From: Haemophilus parainfluenzae
Lineage (GTDB): Bacteria; Pseudomonadota; Gammaproteobacteria; Enterobacterales; Pasteurellaceae
DNA length: 64,000 nucleotides
Reading direction: 5' to 3'
NCBI RefSeq assembly: GCF_014931395.1
Contig: NZ_CP063120.1
Location: 851,501 to 915,500, forward strand
Positions 1 through 8,211 of this stretch are shown here, piece after piece (the stretch's first letter is position 1; the number at the start of each line of letters is the position of its first letter). Both the position numbers and the translations under genes were made by a program. The notes beneath the pieces were generated by a model that saw only the letters and a program-made list of their open reading frames with translations, did not search any database and was not told the origin of the DNA.

Positions 1-632
1 CCGCACTTTCAACACAAAAAATCTCCAAACTGGAATCTTTCAAACTTTTAGTAAAAGATAAAGCGACCACAAAAGTGAGTCTTGGTGTAGTAGTTTTAAC
101 TTCTGTACAAAACTTTGGTTACTACGGCATTATGATTTGGATGCCAAACTTCTTATCTAAACAACTTGGCTTTAGTTTAACGAAATCGGGTTTATGGACG
201 GCAGTCACCGTATGCGGCATGATGGCAGGGATTTGGATTTTTGGTCGTCTCGCCGATAGAATCGGACGTAAACCAAGCTTCTTATTATTCCAACTTGGCG
301 CGGTAATCAGCATTATCACTTACTCTCAATTAACCGACCCAACCGCGATGTTGGTAGCGGGCGCATTCTTAGGGATGTTTGTCAACGGCATGATGGGCGG
401 TTATGGCGCATTAATGGCCGAAGCCTATCCGACAGAAGCACGTGCAACAGCACAAAATGTGTTATTTAACTTAGGTCGTGCCGTAGGTGGTTTTGGGCCG
501 GTTGTTGTAGGCGCAGTTGTTTCAGCATATTCATTTAGTATTGCGATTGCTTTCTTGGCAGTGATTTATGTGATTGACATGGTGGCGACAGTCTTCTTAG
601 TGCCAGAATTAAAAGGCAAAGAATTAAGCTAA
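1..632 (+). CDS. MFS metabolite transporter, C-terminal part (5' end outside window)
   Basis: The reading frame is open from base 3 of the window, so the gene begins upstream; the GTG at 75 is internal. About 210 residues are visible, with roughly six hydrophobic segments, corresponding to the second half of a 12-helix major facilitator. The loop motif GRLADRIGRKP is the MFS signature between helices of the second bundle, and EAYPTEARATAQN matches the sugar/metabolite:H+ symporter branch. I infer a proton-coupled uptake permease of the inner membrane. The substrate cannot be read from the sequence. It is followed by a clear terminator, so it is the last gene of its transcript. Confidence 0.85.
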   Translation, partial: ALSTQKISKLESFKLLVKDKATTKVSLGVVVLTSVQNFGYYGIMIWMPNFLSKQLGFSLTKSGLWTAVTVCGMMAGIWIFGRLADRIGRKPSFLLFQLGAVISIITYSQLTDPTAMLVAGAFLGMFVNGMMGGYGALMAEAYPTEARATAQNVLFNLGRAVGGFGPVVVGAVVSAYSFSIAIAFLAVIYVIDMVATVFLVPELKGKELS

Positions 633-660
633 GTGCGGTCAAAAACATTCAAGTTTTTGA

Positions 661-691
661 AAACATCGGTGTCAAAGCCGATGTTTTTTAT
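661..691 (+). terminator. Rho-independent terminator after the MFS gene
   Basis: A perfect 9-bp stem, AAACATCGG at 661-669 and CCGATGTTT at 678-686, has an 8-base loop and is followed by a T-rich tail. It lies 29 bases past the MFS stop codon and separates it from narQ. Confidence 0.85.
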
Positions 692-766
692 TTGTGAAAA
701 ATCAGCCAATTTTAACCGCACTTTATGCTAAACTATGAGCACTTTTTCCAATGTTGAAGAATTATC

Positions 767-2470
767 GTGTACGCTAAACGTTCAGTTTCTACCCGTATTG
801 CTAAATATTTATTTGTGGTCATTATCTTCATGGGCATTATTAGCTCATTGAGCTTGCTTGTGATGGCTAGTAATAAATCGGATGCGGAAGCGATTAATAT
901 TTCCGGTTCTTTGCGTATGCAAAGTTATCGACTATTAACGGAAATGGAACGTTCACCGGATACGGTTGAACAGAATTTAGTGCGTTATCAAGATAGTCTC
1001 AACGCTCACGTCTTGCTTACTGTGCAGAATCAGCTTTTTGCCCCTCCAGGGATAAAAGCGTCTTATCAAAAAATTCTACAACGCTGGGCGGTGATGTCTG
1101 ATTTCGCCCGCGCGCACCAAATTGAAAAATATCATGCTGAACTGAAAAGTTATGTGCAAGATGTGGATGATTTCGTGTTGGAATTACAACGTTTTGCTGA
1201 AAAGAAATGGATTATTGCGGTTTCGGTGCTGTGTATTTCGATGTTGCTTATTTTAGCCATGGTGTCTTATGTCATTTGGTATATGAAGCGTGAAGTGGTG
1301 AAGCCGCTAGAGCTGATGACCAAAGCCAGTATGCAAGTACAAATGGGCCAGTTTAATCATATTCCGCTAGATACCGCGAGCAATAATGAACTGGGGGTTT
1401 TAGCGAAAGTGTTTACGCAAATGTCCTCAGAATTAGGGCGGCTTTACTCACGTTTAGAAGATGCCGTTAATGAGAAAACCCAAAAGTTGCGTCAAACGAA
1501 CCGCTCTTTAACCACATTGTATCAAAGTTCACAGTTACTTACGCCCACGAAGATTAATGATAAAATTCTCAGCCAAGTGCTCAATCATATTCGTGTTAGC
1601 GAACATTTACGCTACATTGAGTTAGAAATTTTCGGCTCAGAACATTGGGAAATTTCTTTTGGTCAAAAAGATCCTAAACAATCACTTCAAGTTGAAGAAC
1701 TTTCTATTGAAAATGAAAACTTGGCGGTGCTCTCGTGGCAAGCCGGTTTGCCTTGTCCTGATCCACGCATGATGAAAAACTTAGGGCAAATGGTGGCAAA
1801 AGCGTTGTATTCACACAAAACGCAACGCCAGCAAGAGCAACTCTTATTGATGGAAGAGCGGTCAATTATTGCGAGAGAATTACATGACTCATTGGCGCAA
1901 GTGCTGTCTTTCTTACAAATTCAATTAACGCTATTAAAGCATAATTTGAAGAAAGAAGACGAGGAATCAAAAGAGAAAAGCATTGCGATTATTAGAGAAT
2001 TTGAACAAGCTTTATCAGATGGTTATTCTCAATTACGAGAATTATTAGCGACCTTCCGTTTAACGGTACAAGAAGCCAACCTACAGGTTGCTTTGGAGCA
2101 AGTTATCGAAAGCTTGCGTTCGCAAACGAAGATGCAAATGACTGTGGACTGCAGTTTGCCATCGCAAAGTTTAAATCCACAAGAATTAGTGCACGTTCTG
2201 CAAATTGTGCGTGAAGCAACGTTGAATGCGATTAAACACTCAAAAGGCACGCTGATTGAAGTGAAAGCCCATATTAATGCCGAGGGGGAATACGAAATTC
2301 TTGTGCAAGATAATGGCGTGGGGATTCCAACGTTAGACGAGCCAGAAGGGCATTATGGTTTAAATATTATGACTGAACGCAGTCGCCAATTAAATGCTCA
2401 GCTTACAATTTCAAAAAGGGAGCAAGGTGGTACGATGGTTAAAATCACGCTTCCTCACACGTTTTTTTAA
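767..2470 (+). CDS. narQ: Nitrate/nitrite sensor histidine kinase NarQ
   Basis: Inner-membrane sensor kinase that detects nitrate and nitrite in the periplasm and phosphorylates a NarP-type regulator, switching on anaerobic respiration genes. Order seen: TM1 at about residues 12-34; a periplasmic sensor containing the P-box-like SGSLRMQSYRLL at 46-57; TM2 at about 148-172; HAMP at about 172-224; a variable central region; a HisKA_3 dimerisation box with the phospho-acceptor His373 in ARELHDSLAQ; and a C-terminal ATPase with DNGVGIP. The length of 567 aa is normal. The start is GTG; no in-frame ATG lies just upstream, although an out-of-frame ATG occurs at 751. No regulator gene is adjacent, so its partner is encoded elsewhere. 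murB follows after 9 bases. Confidence 0.95.
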   Translation: MYAKRSVSTRIAKYLFVVIIFMGIISSLSLLVMASNKSDAEAINISGSLRMQSYRLLTEMERSPDTVEQNLVRYQDSLNAHVLLTVQNQLFAPPGIKASYQKILQRWAVMSDFARAHQIEKYHAELKSYVQDVDDFVLELQRFAEKKWIIAVSVLCISMLLILAMVSYVIWYMKREVVKPLELMTKASMQVQMGQFNHIPLDTASNNELGVLAKVFTQMSSELGRLYSRLEDAVNEKTQKLRQTNRSLTTLYQSSQLLTPTKINDKILSQVLNHIRVSEHLRYIELEIFGSEHWEISFGQKDPKQSLQVEELSIENENLAVLSWQAGLPCPDPRMMKNLGQMVAKALYSHKTQRQQEQLLLMEERSIIARELHDSLAQVLSFLQIQLTLLKHNLKKEDEESKEKSIAIIREFEQALSDGYSQLRELLATFRLTVQEANLQVALEQVIESLRSQTKMQMTVDCSLPSQSLNPQELVHVLQIVREATLNAIKHSKGTLIEVKAHINAEGEYEILVQDNGVGIPTLDEPEGHYGLNIMTERSRQLNAQLTISKREQGGTMVKITLPHTFF

Positions 2471-2479
2471 GGAAAGTTA

Positions 2480-3505
2480 ATGCAAAGTTTACAACCGTTT
2501 CACACCTTCAATATTCCGGCAAATGCACGTGAAATCATTGAAGCTACATCGATTGAACAAATCCAACAAGCTTGGCAAAAAGCGCAAGCTGAAAATCTCC
2601 CTGTCTTATTTTTAGGTCAAGGCAGCAATATGCTGTTTTTAGAAGATTTTCAAGGGATGGTGATTATTAATCGTTTATCGGGTATTCAGCATACAGAAGA
2701 TAGCGATTACCATTATTTGCATGTTAATGGTGGTGAAAATTGGCACCAGTTGGTGGAGTGGTCGCTTTCACAAGGCATTAATGGTTTAGAAAACCTTGCA
2801 CTCATTCCAGGCTGTGCTGGTTCAGCACCGATTCAAAATATTGGTGCGTATGGCGTAGAGTTTAAAGATGTGTGCGATTATGTAGATGTGCTAAATCTCA
2901 ACACAGGCGAACAATTCCGCTTACAGGCGACCGAATGTGAATTCGGTTATCGTGAAAGTATTTTTAAACATCGCTATGCGCAAGGTTATGTGATTACGGC
3001 AGTGGGATTGAAATTAGCCAAAAATTGGCAACCGATTTTAAAATATGGCTCATTAGTGAATTTTGATCCTCAAACCGTGACGGCAAAACAAGTGTTTGAT
3101 GAAGTGTGCCATATTCGCCGCAGCAAATTGCCTGATCCAAAAGAGTTTGGTAATGCCGGCAGTTTCTTCAAAAATCCAGTGGTAAGTGTAGAACAATTTG
3201 CGAAAATCCAAAAACAGGTCGAAAATCTACCGCACTTTCCACAACCGGATGGCTCTGTGAAACTTGCTGCGGGTTGGTTAATCGATCAATGCCATTTAAA
3301 AGGTTTTCAAATCGGTGGTGCAGCTGTTCATCAACAACAAGCGTTAGTGCTGGTTAATAAAGGTCATGCTACGGGACAGGATGTTGTGAAGCTTGCGCAT
3401 CATATCCGTCAAACCGTGGCAGATAAATTTGGTGTGTATTTACAGCCAGAGGTACGCTTTATGGGCGCAAATGGCGAAGTGAATTCAGAGCAAGCCATCA
3501 GTTAA
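2480..3505 (+). CDS. murB: UDP-N-acetylenolpyruvoylglucosamine reductase
   Basis: Cytoplasmic FAD enzyme that uses NADPH to reduce UDP-GlcNAc-enolpyruvate to UDP-MurNAc, the second committed step of peptidoglycan synthesis. The 341-aa protein has the type I layout. An FAD-binding half carries GQGSNMLF at 46-53. Three catalytic positions fit the E. coli enzyme: Arg158 in GYRES, Ser228 in NAGSFFKNP (proton donor) and Glu324 in QPEVRF. The start is preceded by AAGGAAAG. It is 9 bases downstream of narQ and probably co-transcribed with it. Confidence 0.97.
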   Translation: MQSLQPFHTFNIPANAREIIEATSIEQIQQAWQKAQAENLPVLFLGQGSNMLFLEDFQGMVIINRLSGIQHTEDSDYHYLHVNGGENWHQLVEWSLSQGINGLENLALIPGCAGSAPIQNIGAYGVEFKDVCDYVDVLNLNTGEQFRLQATECEFGYRESIFKHRYAQGYVITAVGLKLAKNWQPILKYGSLVNFDPQTVTAKQVFDEVCHIRRSKLPDPKEFGNAGSFFKNPVVSVEQFAKIQKQVENLPHFPQPDGSVKLAAGWLIDQCHLKGFQIGGAAVHQQQALVLVNKGHATGQDVVKLAHHIRQTVADKFGVYLQPEVRFMGANGEVNSEQAIS

Positions 3506-3524
3506 TTTATAGAGGAAAGCAATC

Positions 3525-3836
3525 ATGAACTTTAAAGACATTTTAGAGACTTTACCAAGCATTGATCATCTAACAGGTTTAGACGTATTAAACGGTGAAA
3601 CAGTGATTCATCATATTCCCGCTGCGCCAGGTAAGCTTGGCTCGCTCCGTCTTTATAATGCCTTAGCAGAAAAATTTAATGGGAAATTAGACCGCACTTC
3701 TGCGCAGCAAGGCATTGAATGGTTTGCCGAACATGTTGAAGATGCGAAACAAAACCCTGGAAAACATCCCAATATTGACTTATTGTTTAAAGTGGTGGCG
3801 GAAGATGTGGTTTATTCGCTTGTACTATTAAAATAA
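3525..3836 (+). CDS. Small conserved protein, probably DUF2322 family
   Basis: A 103-aa soluble protein with no signal peptide or membrane segment, preceded by AGAGGAAAG eight bases before the ATG. The composition is ordinary (MNFKDILETLP at the start, PAAPGKLGSLRLYNAL in the middle). From memory it resembles the DUF2322 proteins found in Pasteurellaceae and Neisseriaceae, whose function is not known. It is 19 bases after murB and 145 before rpoH, so it is probably the last gene of the narQ-murB unit. I cannot assign a role. Confidence 0.75.
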   Translation: MNFKDILETLPSIDHLTGLDVLNGETVIHHIPAAPGKLGSLRLYNALAEKFNGKLDRTSAQQGIEWFAEHVEDAKQNPGKHPNIDLLFKVVAEDVVYSLVLLK

Positions 3837-3882
3837 TTTGAAAATTTTTAGTGATTAATCTGAACTTTCAATCGTTAAAAAC

Positions 3883-3910
3883 TGTCAAATAAAACAAATT
3901 GAGGTATAAT
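3883..3910 (+). promoter_or_regulatory. Sigma-70-type promoter of rpoH
   Basis: CTGTCA at 3883-3888 and a perfect TATAAT at 3905-3910 are 16 bases apart. This predicts a transcript start near 3917 and a leader of about 65 bases before the rpoH ATG. Confidence 0.6.
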
Positions 3911-3918
3911 GACAATAG

Positions 3919-3935
3919 TTGTTATACAATAACAA
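3919..3935. promoter_or_regulatory. Perfect inverted repeat at the rpoH transcription start
   Basis: TTGTTAT (3919-3925), ACA, ATAACAA (3929-3935) form a perfect 7-3-7 palindrome that begins nine bases after the -10 box. It could be an operator or a hairpin at the 5' end of the mRNA; the sequence alone does not decide. Confidence 0.4.
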
Positions 3936-3981
3936 ATAAGTAATGAGTCGGGGCGTTGCTCCGCATGCTGTGAGGAGAAGA

Positions 3982-4824
3982 ATGAATAAAGAAACTCAAA
4001 TGATGTTAGTACCTCAAGGTAGCATCGAAGGTTATATTCGAGCAGCAAACGAATATCCGATGCTAACTGCAGAGGAAGAAAAAAGCTTAGCAGAACGTTT
4101 GTATTATGACGGTGATATTGAAGCAGCGAAAAAATTAGTTTTATCACACTTACGTTTTGTTATTCATGTTGCACGTGGTTATTCAGGTTATGGATTACCA
4201 CAAGCAGATTTAATTCAAGAAGGTAACATCGGATTAATGAAAGCGGTAAAACGTTTTAATCCGGAAGTGGGTGTTCGCCTTGTATCTTTTGCGGTGCATT
4301 GGATCAAAGCAGAAATTCATGAATATGTCCTTCGTAACTGGCGTATTGTGAAAGTCGCGACCACAAAAGCGCAACGTAAATTGTTCTTTAACCTACGTAA
4401 AACGAAACAACGTTTAGGTTGGTTCAATGAAAACGAAGTGGATATGGTGGCAAATGAGCTTGGCGTATCAAAAGAAGATGTCATCGAAATGGAATCTCGT
4501 ATGACAGGGGCTGATGTGGGCTTTGATTTGCCAACAGACGATGATGATGAAGCTTATGTACCTTCTTTATATTTAGAAGATAAAAGCTCAAACTTTGCGG
4601 CAGAACTTGAAAGTGAAAACTTTGAAGAACAAGCGACAGAAAAATTAGGTACAGCCTTAGCAAATCTTGATGAACGTAGCCAAGAGATTATCAAAGCACG
4701 TTGGTTAGATGATGAAAAAGCGACCCTTCACGATCTTGCAGCAAAATATAATGTGTCTGCAGAACGTATTCGTCAGCTTGAAGCAAACGCATTGAAAAAA
4801 CTTAAAAGTGCGGTTGATTTCTAA
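3982..4824 (+). CDS. rpoH: RNA polymerase sigma-32 factor (heat-shock sigma)
   Basis: Directs RNA polymerase to heat-shock promoters (chaperones, proteases). The 280-aa protein shows region 2 ([18 protein letters not shown], then [20 protein letters not shown]), the RpoH-specific box [15 protein letters not shown], and region 4 with helix-turn-helix residues in [14 protein letters not shown]. The ATG at 3982 is chosen because TGAGGAGAAG stands just before it and family members start MNKETQMM; an in-frame ATG at 3943 would add 13 atypical residues. A short GC-rich hairpin at 3949-3963 precedes the ribosome-binding site and could take part in translational control, as is known for enteric rpoH. 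Confidence 0.96.
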   Translation: MNKETQMMLVPQGSIEGYIRAANEYPMLTAEEEKSLAERLYYDGDIEAAKKLVLSHLRFVIHVARGYSGYGLPQADLIQEGNIGLMKAVKRFNPEVGVRLVSFAVHWIKAEIHEYVLRNWRIVKVATTKAQRKLFFNLRKTKQRLGWFNENEVDMVANELGVSKEDVIEMESRMTGADVGFDLPTDDDDEAYVPSLYLEDKSSNFAAELESENFEEQATEKLGTALANLDERSQEIIKARWLDDEKATLHDLAAKYNVSAERIRQLEANALKKLKSAVDF

Positions 4825-4841
4825 GCCGTTTTGATAAAAAG

Positions 4842-4872
4842 AAAACCTGTCGATTATCGACAGGTTTTTTTA
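4842..4872. terminator. Bidirectional terminator between rpoH and plsY
   Basis: A perfect 12-bp stem, AAAACCTGTCGA (4842-4853) and TCGACAGGTTTT (4857-4868), has a 3-base loop with T-runs outside. It serves the rightward rpoH and the leftward plsY, which ends at 4874. Confidence 0.85.
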
Positions 4873-4873
4873 T

Positions 4874-5473
4874 TTATTTTTTTTTGGATTTTCCCCACAT
4901 TTTATCTTCTTGGCCTCGCCATAAGCGCTGAATATTGTCGTGGTGGCGATAAATCAGCAAGCAGCAAACTAAGGCAACGGGGAAGGTAAATTCCGGTTTA
5001 AGCCACCAAACATAAAATGGCACAAGAAGCGCCGTGATCACTGCACTTAATGAGGAATATCGACTAATTAAGAAAACTAACAACCACGTCCCTAACGTTG
5101 AACCCGCTACGCCCCAAGAGATGGGCGCAATGGCACCGAATGCGGTCGCGACACCTTTCCCGCCTTTAAACTGAAAGAAAATAGGGAAGATGTGCCCCAA
5201 GCAAGCCCCTAATGCAACCATGCCTAATTCAAATTGCGTGAGCCCTAAATAATAACCCGCCCAAACCGGTAACATCCCTTTTAAAATATCGCAAATTAAT
5301 ACTGCAAGCGCCGCCCAACGTCCGCCAATACGCAATACATTGGTCGCACCAGGGTTATGAGATCCGTTTTTTCGTGGGTCAGGCAAGCCTGCAACTTTAC
5401 AAATCAAAATTGCACTGGAAATCGAACCCAGTAAATAAGCAAAAATCATATAAAAAAGGGCAAATAGGCTCAT
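4874..5473 (-). CDS. plsY: Glycerol-3-phosphate acyltransferase PlsY
   Basis: Inner-membrane enzyme that transfers an acyl group from acyl-phosphate to glycerol-3-phosphate, the first step of phospholipid synthesis in the PlsX/PlsY route. The 199-aa protein has about five membrane segments and the conserved loops GSISSA near the start, [16 protein letters not shown], and [12 protein letters not shown], which match the three active-site motifs of the family. ATG at 5473 is preferred over an upstream in-frame GTG because GGAG lies seven bases before it. It is convergent with rpoH and divergent from folB. Confidence 0.95.
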   Translation of the reverse strand: MSLFALFYMIFAYLLGSISSAILICKVAGLPDPRKNGSHNPGATNVLRIGGRWAALAVLICDILKGMLPVWAGYYLGLTQFELGMVALGACLGHIFPIFFQFKGGKGVATAFGAIAPISWGVAGSTLGTWLLVFLISRYSSLSAVITALLVPFYVWWLKPEFTFPVALVCCLLIYRHHDNIQRLWRGQEDKMWGKSKKK

Positions 5474-5570
5474 TTCGTGCTCCACAATCTTGATTGTATT
5501 TGAAAAACTTGTTCGTTATTTTAACCAAACTTGATAGCATAAGCCCACTATATTTTTACAGGAATGAGAG

Positions 5571-5927
5571 ATGGATCGTATTTTTATTGAAGAATTAGTG
5601 GTCTTCGCACAAATCGGTGTGTATGACTGGGAGCAACAAATCAAACAAAAGCTCGTTTTTGATTTGGAAATGGCATGGGATTGTCAAAAAGCTGCCGAAA
5701 CGGATGATGTGCAATACTGTCTCAATTATGCCGAAGTAAGCCAATTTATTTTAGATTATGTCCAAGCGAAGCCATTTTTATTGATTGAGCGCGTGGCTTA
5801 TGAAGTAGCAGATCAATTACAACAATGTTTTGGGATTTCATGGTTACGCCTCAAATTAAGCAAACCCAAAGCGGTTGCTCAAGCAAATAATGTCGGAATT
5901 ATTGTAGAACGAGGCGAGTTGAAATAA
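5571..5927 (+). CDS. folB: Dihydroneopterin aldolase
   Basis: Folate-pathway enzyme that cleaves 7,8-dihydroneopterin to 6-hydroxymethyl-dihydropterin and glycolaldehyde. The length of 118 aa is standard. The pterin-binding segment GVYDWEQ places the conserved Glu at 21, and LSKPKAV contains the catalytic Lys98 that the family needs. It is a single gene divergent from plsY, ending at a paired-uptake-signal terminator. Confidence 0.95.
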   Translation: MDRIFIEELVVFAQIGVYDWEQQIKQKLVFDLEMAWDCQKAAETDDVQYCLNYAEVSQFILDYVQAKPFLLIERVAYEVADQLQQCFGISWLRLKLSKPKAVAQANNVGIIVERGELK

Positions 5928-5940
5928 TCGCTGAAAATTG

Positions 5941-5984
5941 ACCGCACTTTGTTAATCTCAAAACAAAGTGCGGTTCATTTTTTA
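5941..5984 (+). terminator. Terminator built from two inverted uptake signals
   Basis: ACCGCACTTTGTT (5941-5953) and AACAAAGTGCGGT (5962-5974) form a 13-bp stem followed by TTCATTTTTT. Each arm contains a 9-mer uptake signal, the usual Haemophilus arrangement. It ends folB and overlaps the 3' end of the leftward CDF gene. Confidence 0.8.
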
Positions 5985-6593
5985 GATGTTTTTAAGCGCC
6001 AAACGGAATGTGCCAATCCCACTTTTTAATACTAGCATGCTTAATATCATACTTGCCAATGGGTCAACCCATAACCATCCCAGAAAATAAGCGCTTAGCC
6101 CCGAAAGAATGGCAATAATGGAACCGAATAAATCGGTGAGTACATGTAGATACGCCGCTTTGATATTGAGATTATCATGATCGCTGTTCAACATCATCTT
6201 TGCAACGAAAAGATTCACCAATAATCCCAGAGATGCCACGCCAAGCATTGGTAATGCCATCATCTCGATGGGATTTTGCCAGCGTTGAATGGCTTCAACT
6301 AAAATCATCAATGCCACAACAATCAATGAGCCGCTATTAAGTAAGGCAATATATCGTTGTTTTTGAGTAGATAGAAACAACGCTAGCAAGGCTAAAAATA
6401 ACGATAAACTATCATTTGCCATGTGTCCTGCATCAGCCATGAGCGCTAAACTGTTAAACCAGTAGCCACCAATAAATTCGACAACCATAAAGCCCGTAAT
6501 GATGGCAAAACTAAGCGCTAAGATTTTTTTATCCTGTGGAATATGCTCATGAGATGAATGATCATGATGTTCATGAGAATGATAGTCGGACAT
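5982..6593 (-). CDS. Short cation diffusion facilitator (metal exporter) lacking the C-terminal domain
   Basis: Inner-membrane divalent-metal/proton antiporter, probably for zinc, cadmium or lead. The 203-aa protein has a histidine-rich N-terminus (His5, 7, 9, 10, 12, 15, 17) and six hydrophobic segments. Metal-site motifs are in helix 2 (ADAGHMAND, Asp54/His57/Asp61) and helix 5 (His150, Asp154). Typical CDF proteins are near 300 aa; this one stops right after helix 6, so the cytoplasmic dimerisation domain is absent, with no downstream remnant visible in the sequence. The ATG at 6593 is supported by AGGAG five bases upstream. It is divergent from a MerR-type regulator with a metal-type operator in between. 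Confidence 0.88.
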   Translation of the reverse strand: MSDYHSHEHHDHSSHEHIPQDKKILALSFAIITGFMVVEFIGGYWFNSLALMADAGHMANDSLSLFLALLALFLSTQKQRYIALLNSGSLIVVALMILVEAIQRWQNPIEMMALPMLGVASLGLLVNLFVAKMMLNSDHDNLNIKAAYLHVLTDLFGSIIAILSGLSAYFLGWLWVDPLASMILSMLVLKSGIGTFRLALKNI

Positions 6594-6630
6594 ACTGCTC
6601 CTCATTGTGTCTTTGATTAACTTGGGATAA

Positions 6631-6661
6631 AGTATAAAGTCCGTAGTAACTACAAGGTCAA
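6631..6661 (-). promoter_or_regulatory. MerR-type promoter/operator for the CDF exporter
   Basis: Reading leftward, TTGACC (6656-6661) and TATACT (6631-6636) are separated by 19 bases. This overlong spacer is the hallmark of promoters that MerR-family activators untwist. Inside the spacer is the dyad GTAG-TTA-CTAC (6642-6652), resembling CadR/PbrR-class operators. The predicted leader is about 30 bases. Confidence 0.85.
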
Positions 6662-6678
6662 GGCTTAATTTTAACAAG

Positions 6679-7062
6679 ATGAAGATTCATGAACTCAGTA
6701 AACAAAGCGGTATTCATTTAGAAACCATTCGCTATTATGAAAAAATGGGGTTAATGCCGGAGCCTAAACGTCTGGCAAACGGTTATCGAGATTATGATGA
6801 AGCCAGTTTGAAGCAATTAAAATTTATAAAAACCTGCCGAGCGTTAGATTTCAGCTTGGCGGAAATTAAATATTTTAATGCGTTGAAAACACAGCAATCT
6901 CAACATTGCGAAGTGGATAGTATGTTGGCGAAGCATTTGGTTTCAGTTGAAGAAAAAATTGCCGAACTGACTGAAATTAAACATTTTCTACAAAGTTTAA
7001 TTACCGAAGATGATCATCAAGCTGCAGATTGTAAAGCCATGGCACAATTAAAAGCCTATTAA
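6679..7062 (+). CDS. MerR-family metal-responsive regulator (ZntR/CadR-like)
   Basis: A 127-aa transcription factor expected to activate the divergent CDF exporter gene when metal is bound. N-terminal winged helix-turn-helix: MKIHELSKQSGIHLETIRYY, then NGYRDYDEASLKQL. A dimerisation helix follows. Candidate metal ligands are Cys77 (HCEVD) and Cys118 (ADCKA), with His113 between them. ZntR- and CadR-type proteins usually have a further Cys near position 112-115, absent here, so metal choice is uncertain. The start lacks a good ribosome-binding site. It ends shortly before an uptake signal and a hairpin. Confidence 0.9.
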   Translation: MKIHELSKQSGIHLETIRYYEKMGLMPEPKRLANGYRDYDEASLKQLKFIKTCRALDFSLAEIKYFNALKTQQSQHCEVDSMLAKHLVSVEEKIAELTEIKHFLQSLITEDDHQAADCKAMAQLKAY

Positions 7063-7074
7063 GTGCGGTCTAAA

Positions 7075-7108
7075 AAATATCAAAAATCCGCACGTGGATG
7101 TGCGGATT
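7075..7108 (-). terminator. Terminator of the nnrS operon
   Basis: On the minus strand, AATCCGCAC (7108-7100) and GTGCGGATT (7093-7085) form a 9-bp stem followed by TTTGATATTTTTT. It lies just beyond the nnrS stop codon and may also stop rightward MerR transcripts weakly. Confidence 0.75.
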
Positions 7109-7113
7109 AGTCA

Positions 7114-8211
7114 TTATTCAGGATCATCTGTAAACGCATTATTTCGGAATATCGGCACAAAGGTTGCAAGATACAGCACAAACACAATAGCAATTAAAAG
7201 AGCCGGAATCGTGATAAAAAACAGCTCGTCCACATACATTAAACAAGCTCGGGAAAGTGCTGCCGTAAAAAGACAAAGCACAGCAAGGCGACAGAGTTTT
7301 GGGTAATCCAGTTTCGTAAAGCCACTATGCCATAATCCCGCGGTGAGCCAAATCATCATCATGCTGCCGAGAATCCCGCCGAGTGTTACCATGTGTAATG
7401 GATCAGCAGTCGGTTCATCAATTAATTTATTGATGCCAATCCACAAATAGCCAATCGCGGCAAACAGTTGAAGGAAATAATAAGTACGTATGTAATGTTT
7501 GCGTAGCAGTTCGTGATGATGTAATTCGCGTAACTTGGCAAGCAAGATAAAGCCAACGGCAAAAGCAGTAAAAGTGGCTGTTTGCGCAGGCAACCAAAGC
7601 TCTGCTGCGGTATGGAGCAGCAAGAATGTAATTGCGATATTTTTATACACGACATTTGGGATAAATACAGGATTTTTTAAGGTGCTTTCTTTTAGCGCCT
7701 CTGCGCCTAATAGAATGCTGACTCGAATTGATACAAACATCACTGCCGCCATATTCAAATGCACCTGTGCCCGCAATAATTTCAGGCTATCAGTCATGGC
7801 GTAAGCCGTCTGACAAACCGTAAATGCGGCAAGTAATATCAGTAAAGTAAAATTGTCGGTATTGCGATCCAACCAAAACAGCCAAGCACAAAAGAGTAAC
7901 AGTGCGAGCCAATAAGCTGCCACTAAAAACGAGGCAGTTTGCGGGGAGAATGGCAATAACACCAATCCCGCAAGTAAGAGTACCGCTAAAATCGTCGCAA
8001 TAGGTTTTAAATTACCTTTGTAATTTGTCCACTCAAGCATGGAAGCCGTCAGAAAGCCGCCGTATGCCGCGGGCAGCATAAATTCTAAGAAAATTTTGCG
8101 GTGTAGGATGAGATCATCGGGGTTGATGAAAAAGCTCAAGGCACCAATAATCGCAAGAATGGCTGCACCAACAAAAAAGGGTCGCATCGGATGGGTAAAG
8201 AAATTATTCAT
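7114..8211 (-). CDS. nnrS: NnrS family membrane protein
   Basis: A 365-aa polytopic inner-membrane protein with about twelve hydrophobic segments. MNNFFTHPMRPFFVGAAI at the start, HLNMAAVMFVSIRVSILLG near the middle and conserved His residues match NnrS, a haem- and copper-containing protein family linked to resistance to nitric oxide in nitrate/nitrite-respiring bacteria. It is the last gene of a leftward four-gene operon and overlaps the ABC ATPase by 8 bases, so the two are translationally coupled. narQ, 5 kb away, shows this organism senses nitrate. The link between NnrS and this ABC transporter is inference. Confidence 0.87.
   Translation of the reverse strand: MNNFFTHPMRPFFVGAAILAIIGALSFFINPDDLILHRKIFLEFMLPAAYGGFLTASMLEWTNYKGNLKPIATILAVLLLAGLVLLPFSPQTASFLVAAYWLALLLFCAWLFWLDRNTDNFTLLILLAAFTVCQTAYAMTDSLKLLRAQVHLNMAAVMFVSIRVSILLGAEALKESTLKNPVFIPNVVYKNIAITFLLLHTAAELWLPAQTATFTAFAVGFILLAKLRELHHHELLRKHYIRTYYFLQLFAAIGYLWIGINKLIDEPTADPLHMVTLGGILGSMMMIWLTAGLWHSGFTKLDYPKLCRLAVLCLFTAALSRACLMYVDELFFITIPALLIAIVFVLYLATFVPIFRNNAFTDDPE

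Noticed and set aside
751..777. ATG at 751 as the narQ start
   Set aside because: It is in another frame and stops after eight codons; GTG at 767 opens the narQ frame.
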